Part shown: positions 34,726 to 43,569 of the stretch, in pieces
How the letters are laid out: each line of letters begins with the position of its first letter
How positions within the stretch are numbered: the first letter of the stretch is position 1
Source of the DNA: Clostridia bacterium
Lineage (GTDB): Bacteria > Bacillota > Clostridia > Oscillospirales > CAG-272
Direction of reading: 5' to 3'
Length of the DNA: 64,000 bases
Assembly (NCBI GenBank): GCA_017410065.1
Contig: JAFQRL010000022.1
Location: forward strand, 1 to 64,000
Notes under the pieces: model-generated
The model's database searches: none
Seen by the model: the letters and a program-made list of their open reading frames with translations, nothing else
What the model was told of the DNA's origin: nothing
Translations under genes and position numbers: made by a program

Positions 34726-35501
34726 TACTTATTGCCCTCCTCATTGTTTCTTCTGAAAGGGCGGTTGCCGTCGCGACGCTGACCGTCTCTTCTCTGAGGA
34801 CGTCTGTCGTTGCGGTTGCCGTCGTTTCTTCTACGGGGTCTGTCGGGGCGGTCGGATCTCTGGTTCATAGCCTCTGCAAGGACCTCGCCCTTGTAGATCC
34901 AAACCTTAACGCCGATCTTACCGTAGGTGGTGTTTGCTTCATAGAAGCCGTAGTCGATATCGGCTCTGAGGGTCTGAAGCGGAATGGTACCCTCGTGATA
35001 GTGCTCGGTACGTGCGATCTCTGCACCGCCAAGACGGCCGGAGCAGGAAACCTTGATACCCTTTACGCCGAGACGCATAGTTCTACCGATGGAGAGCTTC
35101 ATTGCTCTACGGAAGGAAACTCTCTTCTCAAGCTGAGCCGCGATGGACTCTGCAACGAGCTGAGCGTTGATATCGGGATTCTTGATCTCGATAACGTTAA
35201 CTACTACGGGGCGGCCAACCATTGCCTCAAGCTCTGCTCTGAGCTTCTCGATCTCTGCGCCGTGGAAGCCGATTACAACACCGGGCTTTGCGCACTGGAT
35301 GAATACTCTGACGCGAGCGGAATCGCGCTCGATCTCAACCTTGGGAACGCCTGCGCTCTGAAGCTTAGTCTTTACGTACTCTCTGATCTTGTGGTCGGAT
35401 ACGATGGTGTCGCCCATCTCCTTTGCGTTAACAAACCATCTGGAATCCCAGTTCTTGATAACGCCGACTCTCAGACCGTGGGGATTTACCTTCTGTCCCA
35501 T
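34725..35501 (-). CDS. rpsC: 30S ribosomal protein S3 with Arg/Asp/Asn-rich tail
   Basis: The 258-residue protein has a KH domain ([20 protein letters not shown]) and the S3 C-terminal domain ([33 protein letters not shown]). B. subtilis S3 ends near residue 218; here residues about 215-258 add a low-complexity tail with repeated DRP, RRDG and NRP motifs and a final NNEEGNK. Such tails occur on S3 in some Clostridia, and the role is unknown. It sits at the mRNA entry site. Confidence 0.97.
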   Translation of the reverse strand: MGQKVNPHGLRVGVIKNWDSRWFVNAKEMGDTIVSDHKIREYVKTKLQSAGVPKVEIERDSARVRVFIQCAKPGVVIGFHGAEIEKLRAELEAMVGRPVVVNVIEIKNPDINAQLVAESIAAQLEKRVSFRRAMKLSIGRTMRLGVKGIKVSCSGRLGGAEIARTEHYHEGTIPLQTLRADIDYGFYEANTTYGKIGVKVWIYKGEVLAEAMNQRSDRPDRPRRRNDGNRNDRRPQRRDGQRRDGNRPFRRNNEEGNK

Positions 35502-35503
35502 TG

Positions 35504-35845
35504 TCAGCCTACCTCCTTTTCCTTTACTGTAAGTGTTACATGGCTGGTCCTCTTAAGGATGTGGAATGCTCTACCCTGTGCTCTGGGCTGTACTCTCTTG
35601 AGTGTGGGGCCGGGGCACACGAAGCATTCGGAAACATAGAGGTTGCCGGAGTCCATGTTAAAGTTGTGCTCTGCATTTGCTACCGCGCTCTTAAGGAGCT
35701 TGATAAGGTGCTCACAAGCGATCTTGTTGGTATTCTTAAGAATAGCCATTGCTGTATCGGTATCCTTGCCTCTGATGAGGTCAAGTACGATCTTAACCTT
35801 GCGCGGAGAAATTCTCACATATTTAAGATGTGCTTTTGCTTCCAT
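35504..35845 (-). CDS. rplV: 50S ribosomal protein L22
   Basis: The 113-residue protein's beta-hairpin lines the exit tunnel. [23 protein letters not shown] and the [16 protein letters not shown] hairpin are present. The hairpin sequence is where macrolide resistance mutations arise; nothing unusual is seen here. Confidence 0.98.
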   Translation of the reverse strand: MEAKAHLKYVRISPRKVKIVLDLIRGKDTDTAMAILKNTNKIACEHLIKLLKSAVANAEHNFNMDSGNLYVSECFVCPGPTLKRVQPRAQGRAFHILKRTSHVTLTVKEKEVG

Positions 35846-35882
35846 TATGGAATTGCCTCCTCTCGCTTTCTGCGATTACTTA

Positions 35883-36164
35883 TTACTTTCCGTTGTTCGA
35901 TGTTTTGGAACCCGCATGTCCCTTGAAGGTACGGGTAGGTGCGAACTCACCAAGCTTGTGTCCGACCATATCCTCGGTAACGTATACCGGAACGTGCTTT
36001 CTACCGTCGTGAACGGCGATAGTGTGACCGATGAACTCAGGGAATATGGTAGAGGAACGGGACCAGGTCTTGAGAACCTTCTTCTCATTCTTTTCATTCA
36101 TAGCGCATACGCGGTTGAAGAGCTTAACTTCAACGTAGGGCGCTTTCTTTAAGCTTCTACTCAT
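35883..36164 (-). CDS. rpsS: 30S ribosomal protein S19
   Basis: The 93-residue head protein contains [49 protein letters not shown] and [16 protein letters not shown]. It is placed between rplB and rplV, as in most bacteria. Confidence 0.98.
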   Translation of the reverse strand: MSRSLKKAPYVEVKLFNRVCAMNEKNEKKVLKTWSRSSTIFPEFIGHTIAVHDGRKHVPVYVTEDMVGHKLGEFAPTRTFKGHAGSKTSNNGK

Positions 36165-36184
36165 TGTGTTTTCTCCTCCGTCAA

Positions 36185-37015
36185 TTACTTAGCGTTTCTG
36201 CGCTTAATAATGAATTTGTTGGTCCTTGCCTTCTTATCTCTTGTCTTAAATCCAAGAGCGGGCTTGCCCCAAGGAGTTACAGGACCGGGACGGCCTACGG
36301 GAGACTTACCTTCACCACCACCGTGAGGGTGATCACAGGGGTTCATTACGGAACCGCGAACTGTGGGGCGGATGCCGAGGTGACGGGTCTTACCTGCCTT
36401 ACCGAGCTTGACGGTCTCGTGCTCAAGGTTGCCGACCTGACCGATTGTTGCCTTGCACTCAAGGCGAACTATACGAACCTCACCGGAGGGAAGTCTTACC
36501 TGAGCGGAGCCGTTCTCCTTAGCCATAAGCTGAGCAAATGCGCCTGCGGAACGAACGAGCTGAGCGCCCTTACCGGGATAAAGCTCGATGTTGTGAATGA
36601 TTGTACCAACGGGAATCGCGGAAATGGGAAGTACGTTACCGGGCTTGATGTCTGCATCTGCGCCTGCGGTTACTACGTCGCCATCGGTGAGACCAACGGG
36701 AGCGATGATGTAGCTCTTCTTACCTGCCTCGTTCTCAAGGAGAGCGATGTAGGAGGTTCTGTTGGGGTCGTACTCGATACCGATTACCTTTGCGGACTCA
36801 TCAACACCTCTCTTGAAGTCGATGATTCTGTACTTCTGCTTGTTGCCGCCGCCGTGATGACGAACGGTGATCTTGCCGTAGCTGTTTCTGCCGGCGTTCT
36901 TCTTCTTCTTAGCAATCAGGCTCTTTTCGGGGGAGAACTTGGTGATCTCCTCGAAGGAGGGGCTGGTCATATGTCTGCGCGACGGTGTCGTCGGCTTGTA
37001 TTTCATTGTTGCCAT
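36185..37015 (-). CDS. rplB: 50S ribosomal protein L2
   Basis: The 276-residue protein supports peptidyl transferase centre assembly. It carries [27 protein letters not shown], and the essential [20 protein letters not shown] with the conserved His. Confidence 0.98.
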   Translation of the reverse strand: MATMKYKPTTPSRRHMTSPSFEEITKFSPEKSLIAKKKKNAGRNSYGKITVRHHGGGNKQKYRIIDFKRGVDESAKVIGIEYDPNRTSYIALLENEAGKKSYIIAPVGLTDGDVVTAGADADIKPGNVLPISAIPVGTIIHNIELYPGKGAQLVRSAGAFAQLMAKENGSAQVRLPSGEVRIVRLECKATIGQVGNLEHETVKLGKAGKTRHLGIRPTVRGSVMNPCDHPHGGGEGKSPVGRPGPVTPWGKPALGFKTRDKKARTNKFIIKRRNAK

Positions 37016-37031
37016 TACTACTTACCTCCTC

Positions 37032-37328
37032 TTAGTTCATGCTCTCGAAGAAGGCGATGGGAGCGGAGTCCTCGGAAAGAGTGACAATCGCTTTCTTCCA
37101 TTCTCCGGTGAAACCGAAGTGTACGCCGTATCTCTTGGGCTTTTTCTTCATATTAATTATATTGACCTTTACAACCTTGGTCTTTTTGAACATAGCCTCT
37201 ACCGCAGCAGCAACGTCTGCCTTGGTAGCGGAGCTTGCAACCTCGAAGCTGTAACGCTTCTCTGCAACGCCGTCCATGCTCTTCTCGGTGATAAGAGGTC
37301 TTACAATGATATCTGCATAAGATTTCAT
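37032..37328 (-). CDS. rplW: 50S ribosomal protein L23
   Basis: The 98-residue tunnel-exit protein docks trigger factor and SRP. IIVRPLITEKSMD and the basic loop NIINMKKKPKRYG are present. Its ATG overlaps the rplD stop by 4 bp. Confidence 0.97.
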   Translation of the reverse strand: MKSYADIIVRPLITEKSMDGVAEKRYSFEVASSATKADVAAAVEAMFKKTKVVKVNIINMKKKPKRYGVHFGFTGEWKKAIVTLSEDSAPIAFFESMN

Positions 37329-37951
37329 CTTGCATATACCTCCTCGATTTTTGCTACCGCATCCTTAGCTACGATGAGAGTATCGCAGTTGAGAATGTCG
37401 TAAACGTTGATGGTGTTCCACTGAGTTGTCTTAACACCCTCGATGTTTGCGCAGCTCTTGATAACGAGCTCGTTTACCTCGGGAAGCACGATGAGAGCCT
37501 TCTTTGCTGCGCCGAGCGCTGCGAGCATCTCGACCATAGCCTTGGTCTTGTACTCTGCTACGCTGATAGCGTCAACAACTACCATCTCATTTGCTGCTAC
37601 CTTAGAGGAAAGCGCGCTGAACATTGCTGTTCTCTTGAGAGCCTTGTTAAGGTTTACCTTGTAGGAACGGGGCTTGGGACCGAGCGCGATACCGCCGTGG
37701 GTCCACTGAGGAGAACGGGTGCTACCCTGTCTTGCGTGGCCTGTACCCTTCTGCTTCCAGGGCTTTCTGCCGCCGCCGGAAACCTCACTGCGGGTAAGGG
37801 TGGACTGAGTACCCTGTCTCTGATTCATAAGGAATGCTCTTACTGCCGTGTGGAGGACTGCTTCGTTCACTTCTGCGCCGAAGACCTTCTCGGAAAGGGC
37901 AAGCTCGCCAACTTCCTTACCGGCCATATTTACAACTTTAATACTAGGCAT
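37325..37951 (-). CDS. rplD: 50S ribosomal protein L4
   Basis: The 208-residue protein has the extended tunnel loop (GTQSTLTRSEVSGGGRKPWKQKGTGHARQGSTRSP). In gamma-proteobacteria L4 represses the S10 operon through its leader RNA; whether that applies to the long rpsJ leader here is unknown. Confidence 0.97.
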   Translation of the reverse strand: MPSIKVVNMAGKEVGELALSEKVFGAEVNEAVLHTAVRAFLMNQRQGTQSTLTRSEVSGGGRKPWKQKGTGHARQGSTRSPQWTHGGIALGPKPRSYKVNLNKALKRTAMFSALSSKVAANEMVVVDAISVAEYKTKAMVEMLAALGAAKKALIVLPEVNELVIKSCANIEGVKTTQWNTINVYDILNCDTLIVAKDAVAKIEEVYAR

Positions 37952-37969
37952 TGTGTGTTCCTCCTTCCG

Positions 37970-38599
37970 TTATGCTTTAACCGAATCACGGATGAATACG
38001 ATGCCGCCCTTTGCTCCGGGAACCGCACCCTTTACCGCGATAAGATTCTTTTCTGCATCGATCTTAACCGCTACGAGGTTAAGGATAGTAACCTGCTCGT
38101 TACCGTACTGTCCTGCCATCTTCTTGTTCTTGAAGATTCTGGCGGGGTCAATAACACCCATAGAACCGGACTGGCGGTGCACAGGACCAACACCGTGAGT
38201 CATTCTGAGCTTGTGAAGATTCCATCTCTTGATTGCGCCGGTATATCCGCGACCCTTGGTAATACCTGTGATGTCGACCTTCTCGCCCTCGGCGAAGGTA
38301 TCGACGGTTACTACCGAGCCTGCTTCGTATGCGCTGCAGTCGTCAAGTCTGAATTCCTTGAGATGTCTCTTCGGGCTGATGCCAGCCTTTGCGAAATGTC
38401 CGAGCTGTGCCTTGTTAACGTTCTTTTTCTTAACGTCCTCAAATGCAAGCTGAACTGCGTTGTAGCCGTCGTTTTCGACGGTCTTCTTCTGTGCTACCGC
38501 GCAAGGACCTGCTTCAATCAGGGTTACGGGGATCACATTGCCTTTTTGGTCGAAGATCTGAGTCATACCCAGCTTCTTACCGATAATGCCTTTTTTCAT
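37970..38599 (-). CDS. rplC: 50S ribosomal protein L3
   Basis: The 209-residue protein starts MKKGIIGKKLGMTQIFDQKG. The central loop (RMTHGVGPVHRQSGSMG) reaches the peptidyl transferase centre. A 136-bp structured spacer separates it from rpsJ. Confidence 0.98.
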   Translation of the reverse strand: MKKGIIGKKLGMTQIFDQKGNVIPVTLIEAGPCAVAQKKTVENDGYNAVQLAFEDVKKKNVNKAQLGHFAKAGISPKRHLKEFRLDDCSAYEAGSVVTVDTFAEGEKVDITGITKGRGYTGAIKRWNLHKLRMTHGVGPVHRQSGSMGVIDPARIFKNKKMAGQYGNEQVTILNLVAVKIDAEKNLIAVKGAVPGAKGGIVFIRDSVKA

Positions 38600-38735
38600 T
38601 TTTCCTCCTTTGGGTTATTGGTTGACGGCTGTGAATTTTCGCCGAAGCGATTCCGCCAACGTGACCACGAGGCCGTGGTGGTTCGGAGCTTTTCGCTCCA
38701 AGGGATTTGAAGCTCCCTTTTTTCGGTGATACCGA
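38600..38735 (-). other. Structured spacer between rpsJ and rplC
   Basis: This 136-bp gap holds strong stems: CCACG...CGTGG (about 38661-38674) and GGAGC...GCTCC (about 38686-38700), the latter followed by pyrimidine-rich sequence. It is an unusual position for structure within a ribosomal operon and might adjust expression of rpsJ relative to downstream genes. A T-run suitable for full termination is not clear on the minus strand. Confidence 0.45.
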
Positions 38736-39044
38736 TTAAGCCTTGATCTCGATCTCAACGCCTGCGGGAAGCTCGATGCTCATAAGAGCCTCGATGGTCT
38801 TCTGCTGAGGGTCGATAACGTCGATCAGACGCTTGTGAGTACGCATTTCGAACTGCTCGCGGCTATCCTTATACTTGTGAACAGCTCTGAGGATAGTTAC
38901 GATCTCCTTGTCAGTAGGAAGCGGAATAGGACCGCTGACCTTGCTGCCGTTTCTCTTTGCTACGTCTACTACCTTTGCCGCTGCGGCGTCAATGATGGTG
39001 GAATCATAGCTCTTAAGACGTACTCTGATTTTGTTCTGTGCCAT
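38736..39044 (-). CDS. rpsJ: 30S ribosomal protein S10
   Basis: The 102-residue protein is the first gene of the operon. [22 protein letters not shown] and [29 protein letters not shown] are diagnostic. S10 also serves in transcription antitermination with NusB/NusG. The str-operon genes (rpsL, rpsG, fusA, tuf) that often precede it are not here. Confidence 0.98.
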   Translation of the reverse strand: MAQNKIRVRLKSYDSTIIDAAAAKVVDVAKRNGSKVSGPIPLPTDKEIVTILRAVHKYKDSREQFEMRTHKRLIDVIDPQQKTIEALMSIELPAGVEIEIKA

Positions 39045-39299
39045 TTTGTTTTCCTCCTTCTTGGTTTCGCTTGAGACCGTTTTTAGAAGGCGCTAGGGTT
39101 TCACACCGCTTCGGGTGTATCAAACACCCCCAACAAAATCAGTTCGGCAAGCCTCCGCAGGGCTGACGAACCGATTAAAGTGCGCAGTGGTGCCAAAGAA
39201 GGCAACACCCTTGCTTCGCCCGGTTAAAATATCGGACATACTCCACGGAAATTCCCTACCTCGATGGGTAGCCACCTCCCGCTTCAACGCATATCAAGC
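39045..39299 (-). promoter_or_regulatory. Long structured 5' leader of the ribosomal operon
   Basis: From the predicted start near 39299 the transcript runs about 255 nt before rpsJ. It contains several hairpins: CTACC...GGTAG (about 39255-39272), GTTCG...CGAAC with an inner AGCC/GGCT stem (39142-39171), and an ACACC/GGTGT stem (39103-39118) close to the ribosome binding site. I do not recognise a published leader family. Autoregulation by a ribosomal protein or attenuation is plausible. No leader peptide is evident. Confidence 0.55.
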
Positions 39300-39305
39300 T
39301 TTTAT

Positions 39306-39334
39306 ATTATACACTATTTATTATAGATTTTCAA
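39306..39334 (-). promoter_or_regulatory. Promoter of the S10-spc-alpha operon
   Basis: TTGAAA (39329-39334) and TATAAT (39306-39311, preceded by TG) on the minus strand are 17 bp apart, a near-consensus strong promoter. Very A/T-rich sequence upstream (39335-39520) could act as an UP element. The rest of 39335-39652 contains no gene and only weak candidate boxes for the plus-strand membrane protein gene. Confidence 0.85.
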
Positions 39335-39652
39335 GTATTTCGGCAAAAAAAGTTGGAAAAAGTTTGTAGAAATATAGACGAAAATTGCAAAGCCAATTTG
39401 TGCACTTTTCACAAAAATAGAAAATTTTAGAATTTTTTCGCCAATTTGGGGCTTCTATATGAAAATTTTTGGGATTTTGAGGTAAAAATTTTATTTTATT
39501 CCTGTTTGTCTATAATTTGTTCACAATTATGTAGTAAAATATGAGAAGTAAATATTATCAGATAACCTCACTCGGGCGGGATCCTTCTTCCTTTTTGGCA
39601 GAAATTTTCTCCCTCGCACGCACGTAATTATGATAAATGAAGGAAATTCGAT

Positions 39653-40654
39653 ATGAAAAAAATTCGTCTAACACCCCTTATATACCTGCTTTTTACGGCG
39701 GCACTTATACTGATAGGTGTGTCGCTCAGGTCGGTGGCACTCATCGGCTCATATAATTTTACCACGGGATATTTCAGCGATAAGCTGCTGATCGGCATCT
39801 CGGACGGCGTGACCGTGCTTGCGGTCCTTGGAGCCGTCAGCTATCTTTTCACAGGCGAGCGCAAGAAGAAATTCGTGGCTACCTACGAGGATCCGACGAC
39901 CTATATTCCCTCGGCTCTCGTTGCCGTTGCCACGGTATTTCTCGCTATCGAACTTTGCGGCGCGGTCGGCAGCAGGGACGCCGTTATCCCCTCGACCGCA
40001 AGATTTACGGCAGTTATCGCAATAGCTCTTGCCGCACTTTCCGCCGTCGCGTTCTTCGTTTCCTGCCTGCGCACAGACAGGCGCGACGCCACAAGAGCCG
40101 CCTTTCAGATCACCGCGGTGCTTTTCCTCGGCATTTACGCGGCGTTTATATATTTCGAAAATCCGCTCCCCATAAACGTGCCCTCCAGAATAGTTGATAT
40201 TATGGCATATCTTTCCGCGGCAGTATTTCTTCTCTACGAGGCAAGGCTCTCTCTCGGCAGAGATCTCTGGGGGCTATACACAGTATTCGGGCTGATCTGC
40301 GCCGTGCTTTGCGCATATTCGTCGATACCCTCGATAATCACCTATTTTGCTCTTGACAAGGAGGTCTCTCACAGCGTAAAGGAGAACGTGCTTACCCTCG
40401 CGCTGTTCCTGTTCTCCGCTCTCAGGCTCATAAGGAGTGCGCTTCTCTTTGAGGACACAGATGCAAAAACGGTTGCCGCAATAAAGCTGCAAGAGGCGGC
40501 AAGAGATAACGCCGCCGAGGGACAGGATGACGGAGAGGCTGAGGACGATGGCTCACAGGAGAGTCCCGATGCCGCCGAAACAAATGCCGAAAACTACACC
40601 TTTGAGATCGACGGCGATTCTGCCGACGAGGCTCCCGAGGGAGAAGAAGAATGA
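39653..40654 (+). CDS. Polytopic membrane protein, unknown function
   Basis: The 333-residue protein has about seven hydrophobic helices between residues 8 and 270. A hydrophilic acidic C-terminal tail of about 55 residues follows (EGQDDGEAEDDGSQ, ESPDAAETNAEN, ending APEGEEE). I do not recognise the family. It overlaps polA by 4 bp (ATGA), so the two are translationally coupled, an unusual neighbour for polA. The acidic cytosolic tail could bind a basic partner, which is speculation. Confidence 0.7.
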   Translation: MKKIRLTPLIYLLFTAALILIGVSLRSVALIGSYNFTTGYFSDKLLIGISDGVTVLAVLGAVSYLFTGERKKKFVATYEDPTTYIPSALVAVATVFLAIELCGAVGSRDAVIPSTARFTAVIAIALAALSAVAFFVSCLRTDRRDATRAAFQITAVLFLGIYAAFIYFENPLPINVPSRIVDIMAYLSAAVFLLYEARLSLGRDLWGLYTVFGLICAVLCAYSSIPSIITYFALDKEVSHSVKENVLTLALFLFSALRLIRSALLFEDTDAKTVAAIKLQEAARDNAAEGQDDGEAEDDGSQESPDAAETNAENYTFEIDGDSADEAPEGEEE

Positions 40655-43281
40655 AAAAGATATTAGTTATAGACGGAAACAGCATTATCAACCGCGCCTA
40701 TTACGGTATTCGTCCTTTAACGACGAAAACGGGCAAAAGCACCCACGCAGTCTACGGTATGGTAAATATAGTACAGCGTCAGCTGAACGCCCTGAAGCCC
40801 GACTATGCGGCGGTTGCTTTCGATGTGAAGCATCCGACCTTCCGCCACGAAATGTATGCAGAATACAAAGCGGGACGGCACGTCACCCCCGACGATCTTA
40901 TAGAACAATTCCCCGATGCAAAGGAATGTTTACATTTAATGGGACTTCACATCCTTGAGCTCCCGGGCTACGAGGCAGACGATATCCAAGGTACCGTGGC
41001 AAAAATGGCGCACGGGTGCGCGGATACGGAGGCGTATATTCTCTCGGGCGACCGTGATCTTCTCCAGCTCATAGACGATAAGGTAACTGTTCTTCTCGCC
41101 ACCACGGGAGACACAAAGGAAATGGACGCCGAAGCCTTCAGGGCGGAATACGGCATAGACCCCTCCTCCTTCGTTGATATGAAGGCATTGATGGGAGACA
41201 GCTCGGATAACATACCCGGAGTTGCGGGAATAGGAAAGAAGACCGCAGCCCAGCTTATACAGAATTTTGAGACACTTGACGGCATCTATGAGAATATCGA
41301 AAGCCCTCTCATCACCAAGGGCGTGAGAGAAAAGCTTCTTAAGGATAAGGATAACGCATATCTTTCAAGGACACTTGCAAAGATCGAAACGCAGGCTCCT
41401 ATAAATATGGAGCTTTCCCAGCTTTCCAGGGGAGAGATGGACCGAGGCGGACTTTACACGAAATTCCTTGAGCTTGAGCTGAATTCGCTTATATCAAAGT
41501 TTGGACTCAGCTCCGCAGACGTTAAGGCAAAGCCCGCCGAGAGCGACGCCGCTTGTGCCGAAAACGGAGAAAAAGATGCAAAAGGGCGCGCACGGGTCGC
41601 CCGTAAGCAGTCGGAGGGGCAGCTTGGCTTTGATTTTCCCGAGGAGGGAGACGAGGTTGATTTTCTCCCCTTTGATAAGCGTGACATAGAAAATACGAGA
41701 GAGCTTCCTCTAGCCGTTCAATTACACGAGGGTAAAGTTTACTTTACATCCGGCAACAAGAATTATTACTACGACGGCGAGCTTTTTGAAATAGCAAAGC
41801 TCTTTGAAAAAAGGGAGATCCTTTGCTTTGACGGCAAGGCTCTCAGGCACGCCCTTGACAGATCGGGCGTTGACGTCTCGGGCATAAAATTCGTTGATCT
41901 TATGCTTTACTCCTACGTTATAAACCCCGGTAGCGGTCAAGGCTCTGCCGAGTCCACTATTGCCGCTTTTACCGGAAAGGTAGGCGTAAGTGGCGGAGTG
42001 TGTACGAATTTCTTCGTTGAAGCCGAAAAAATTATGCGCGAGCGCATTGAGTCCGACGGACTTTCGGACGTTCTTTATAATATTGAGCTTCCCCTTCTCC
42101 CGATCCTTGCAGAGATAGAAAAGGCGGGCTTTAAGATCAATTCTTCCGAGATGCTTGAATATTCGGATGCCCTTCTCACCCTTGCGGACGAGCTTACAGA
42201 AAAGATCTACGCTCAGGTTGGGCACGAATTCAACATCAACTCTCCAAAGCAGCTTGGAACGGTGCTGTTTGAGGAGCTCGGTCTTTACTGCCCAAAGAAG
42301 AAGACGAAAACAGGCTATTCCACCGATGCGGAAACTCTTGAGCAGATCCGCTCCGATTCTCCAATAATCGACGACATTCTTGAGTATAGGCAGGTCACAA
42401 AGCTCAGGGGCACCTATGCGGAGGCACTTCCGCAGGCAGCAGACGGCGAGGGTAGAATACACACAGATTTCAAGCAGGCACTCACCGCAACAGGCAGACT
42501 TTCAAGCGCAGACCCCAACCTCCAGAATATTCCCATCAAGACCAAAATGGGCAGAGAGCTGAGGCGATGCTTTATTGCAAAGGAGGGCTACACCCTCGTT
42601 GATGCCGACTACTCCCAGATCGAGCTTCGCTTGCTCGCCCACATCTCGGACGACTACACGATGAAGGATGCCTTCATTTCGGGTCAGGATATCCACCGCA
42701 AGACCGCCTCTGCCGTTTTCGGTATTCCCGAGGATGAGGTCACGGAGCAGATGCGCAAGCGCGCGAAGGCTGTGAATTTCGGTATAGTTTACGGAATCGG
42801 CGGCTTCTCGCTTTCGAAGGATCTCGGCATCACGGTTGCTGAGGCGGGGCAGTACATCAAGAATTACCTTATGAACTACCCTAGCATCGAGGAATATCTT
42901 GAAAGAGTCGTTGAGGAGGCGAAGGAGTGCGGCTACACCAAGACCGTTTTCGGCAGAAGAAGATACATTCCCGAGCTCACGGCACAAAACGGCAATCTTC
43001 GCGCCTTTGGTAAAAGAGTGGCAATGAACGCGCCTATTCAGGGCACGGCGGCAGATATTATGAAGCTTGCTATGATAGCCGTTCACAAGCGACTTATCAG
43101 CGAGGGCGTTGATGCGAGAATAGTTATGCAGGTCCACGACGAGCTTGTTGTTGAGGCATTGGAAAAGGACGCGCCCCTCGTTAAGAAAATTCTTCGCGAG
43201 GAGATGGAGGGCGTTGCAAGCCTTTCGATTCCGCTGACGGTCGACGTTACCTCGGGCAAAAACTGGCTTGAGCAGGAATAA
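40651..43281 (+). CDS. polA: DNA polymerase I
   Basis: The 876-residue protein replaces primers and fills repair gaps. Residues 1-290 are the 5'-3' exonuclease (VIDGNSIINRAYYGI, YEADDIQGTVAKMA, ILSGDRDLLQLI, GDSSDNIPGVAGIGKKTA). A middle domain (about 340-480) has the 3'-5' exonuclease fold but lacks the catalytic Asp-x-Glu, as in Bacillus-type enzymes. The polymerase domain has LSSADPNLQNIP, DYSQIELRLLAH (motif A), RRCFIAKEG, KRAKAVNFGIVYGI (motif B) and MQVHDELVVEA (motif C). Confidence 0.97.
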   Translation: MKKILVIDGNSIINRAYYGIRPLTTKTGKSTHAVYGMVNIVQRQLNALKPDYAAVAFDVKHPTFRHEMYAEYKAGRHVTPDDLIEQFPDAKECLHLMGLHILELPGYEADDIQGTVAKMAHGCADTEAYILSGDRDLLQLIDDKVTVLLATTGDTKEMDAEAFRAEYGIDPSSFVDMKALMGDSSDNIPGVAGIGKKTAAQLIQNFETLDGIYENIESPLITKGVREKLLKDKDNAYLSRTLAKIETQAPINMELSQLSRGEMDRGGLYTKFLELELNSLISKFGLSSADVKAKPAESDAACAENGEKDAKGRARVARKQSEGQLGFDFPEEGDEVDFLPFDKRDIENTRELPLAVQLHEGKVYFTSGNKNYYYDGELFEIAKLFEKREILCFDGKALRHALDRSGVDVSGIKFVDLMLYSYVINPGSGQGSAESTIAAFTGKVGVSGGVCTNFFVEAEKIMRERIESDGLSDVLYNIELPLLPILAEIEKAGFKINSSEMLEYSDALLTLADELTEKIYAQVGHEFNINSPKQLGTVLFEELGLYCPKKKTKTGYSTDAETLEQIRSDSPIIDDILEYRQVTKLRGTYAEALPQAADGEGRIHTDFKQALTATGRLSSADPNLQNIPIKTKMGRELRRCFIAKEGYTLVDADYSQIELRLLAHISDDYTMKDAFISGQDIHRKTASAVFGIPEDEVTEQMRKRAKAVNFGIVYGIGGFSLSKDLGITVAEAGQYIKNYLMNYPSIEEYLERVVEEAKECGYTKTVFGRRRYIPELTAQNGNLRAFGKRVAMNAPIQGTAADIMKLAMIAVHKRLISEGVDARIVMQVHDELVVEALEKDAPLVKKILREEMEGVASLSIPLTVDVTSGKNWLEQE

Positions 43282-43370
43282 GACCCCCGAATATTTTTGC
43301 TGAAATATCTCTTTACTTTTTTCAGCATTGCTCGGGTATTTATTAAAAACCGATTTACCCGCAAAAATAT

Positions 43371-43419
43371 GAGCAAGAGATGCTTTGGGTTCGCCCCGTA
43401 GCCGCTCTTGCTCTTTTTT
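43371..43419 (+). terminator. Terminator of polA
   Basis: GAGCAAGAG and CTCTTGCTC pair around a GGG/CCC inner stem, followed by seven T. The remaining stretch 43420-43569 holds two copies of a CTTTGGCTTGCCGCA-like repeat (about 43494-43509 and 43536-43551) and no gene. Confidence 0.85.
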
Positions 43420-43569
43420 TGATTAGTTCAGGCTTGCCTCGCCGAAAAAGATTACTTGCACCTCGGCGACGCACCGTTTAATAAGCTCGCACGACCTTTG
43501 GCTTGCCGCACCTTGCTTTATAATTTCACAAGCCATTTGGCTTGCCGCAAATACCCCTATCGGCTTTCC

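Noticed and set aside
39045-39299. Known riboswitch or T-box in the rpsJ leader
   Set aside because: I could not find a T-box motif or the core of any riboswitch I can recognise by eye.
40651-43281. Loss of the proofreading exonuclease site in PolA as a novelty
   Set aside because: An inactive 3'-5' exonuclease domain is common in Gram-positive PolA proteins.
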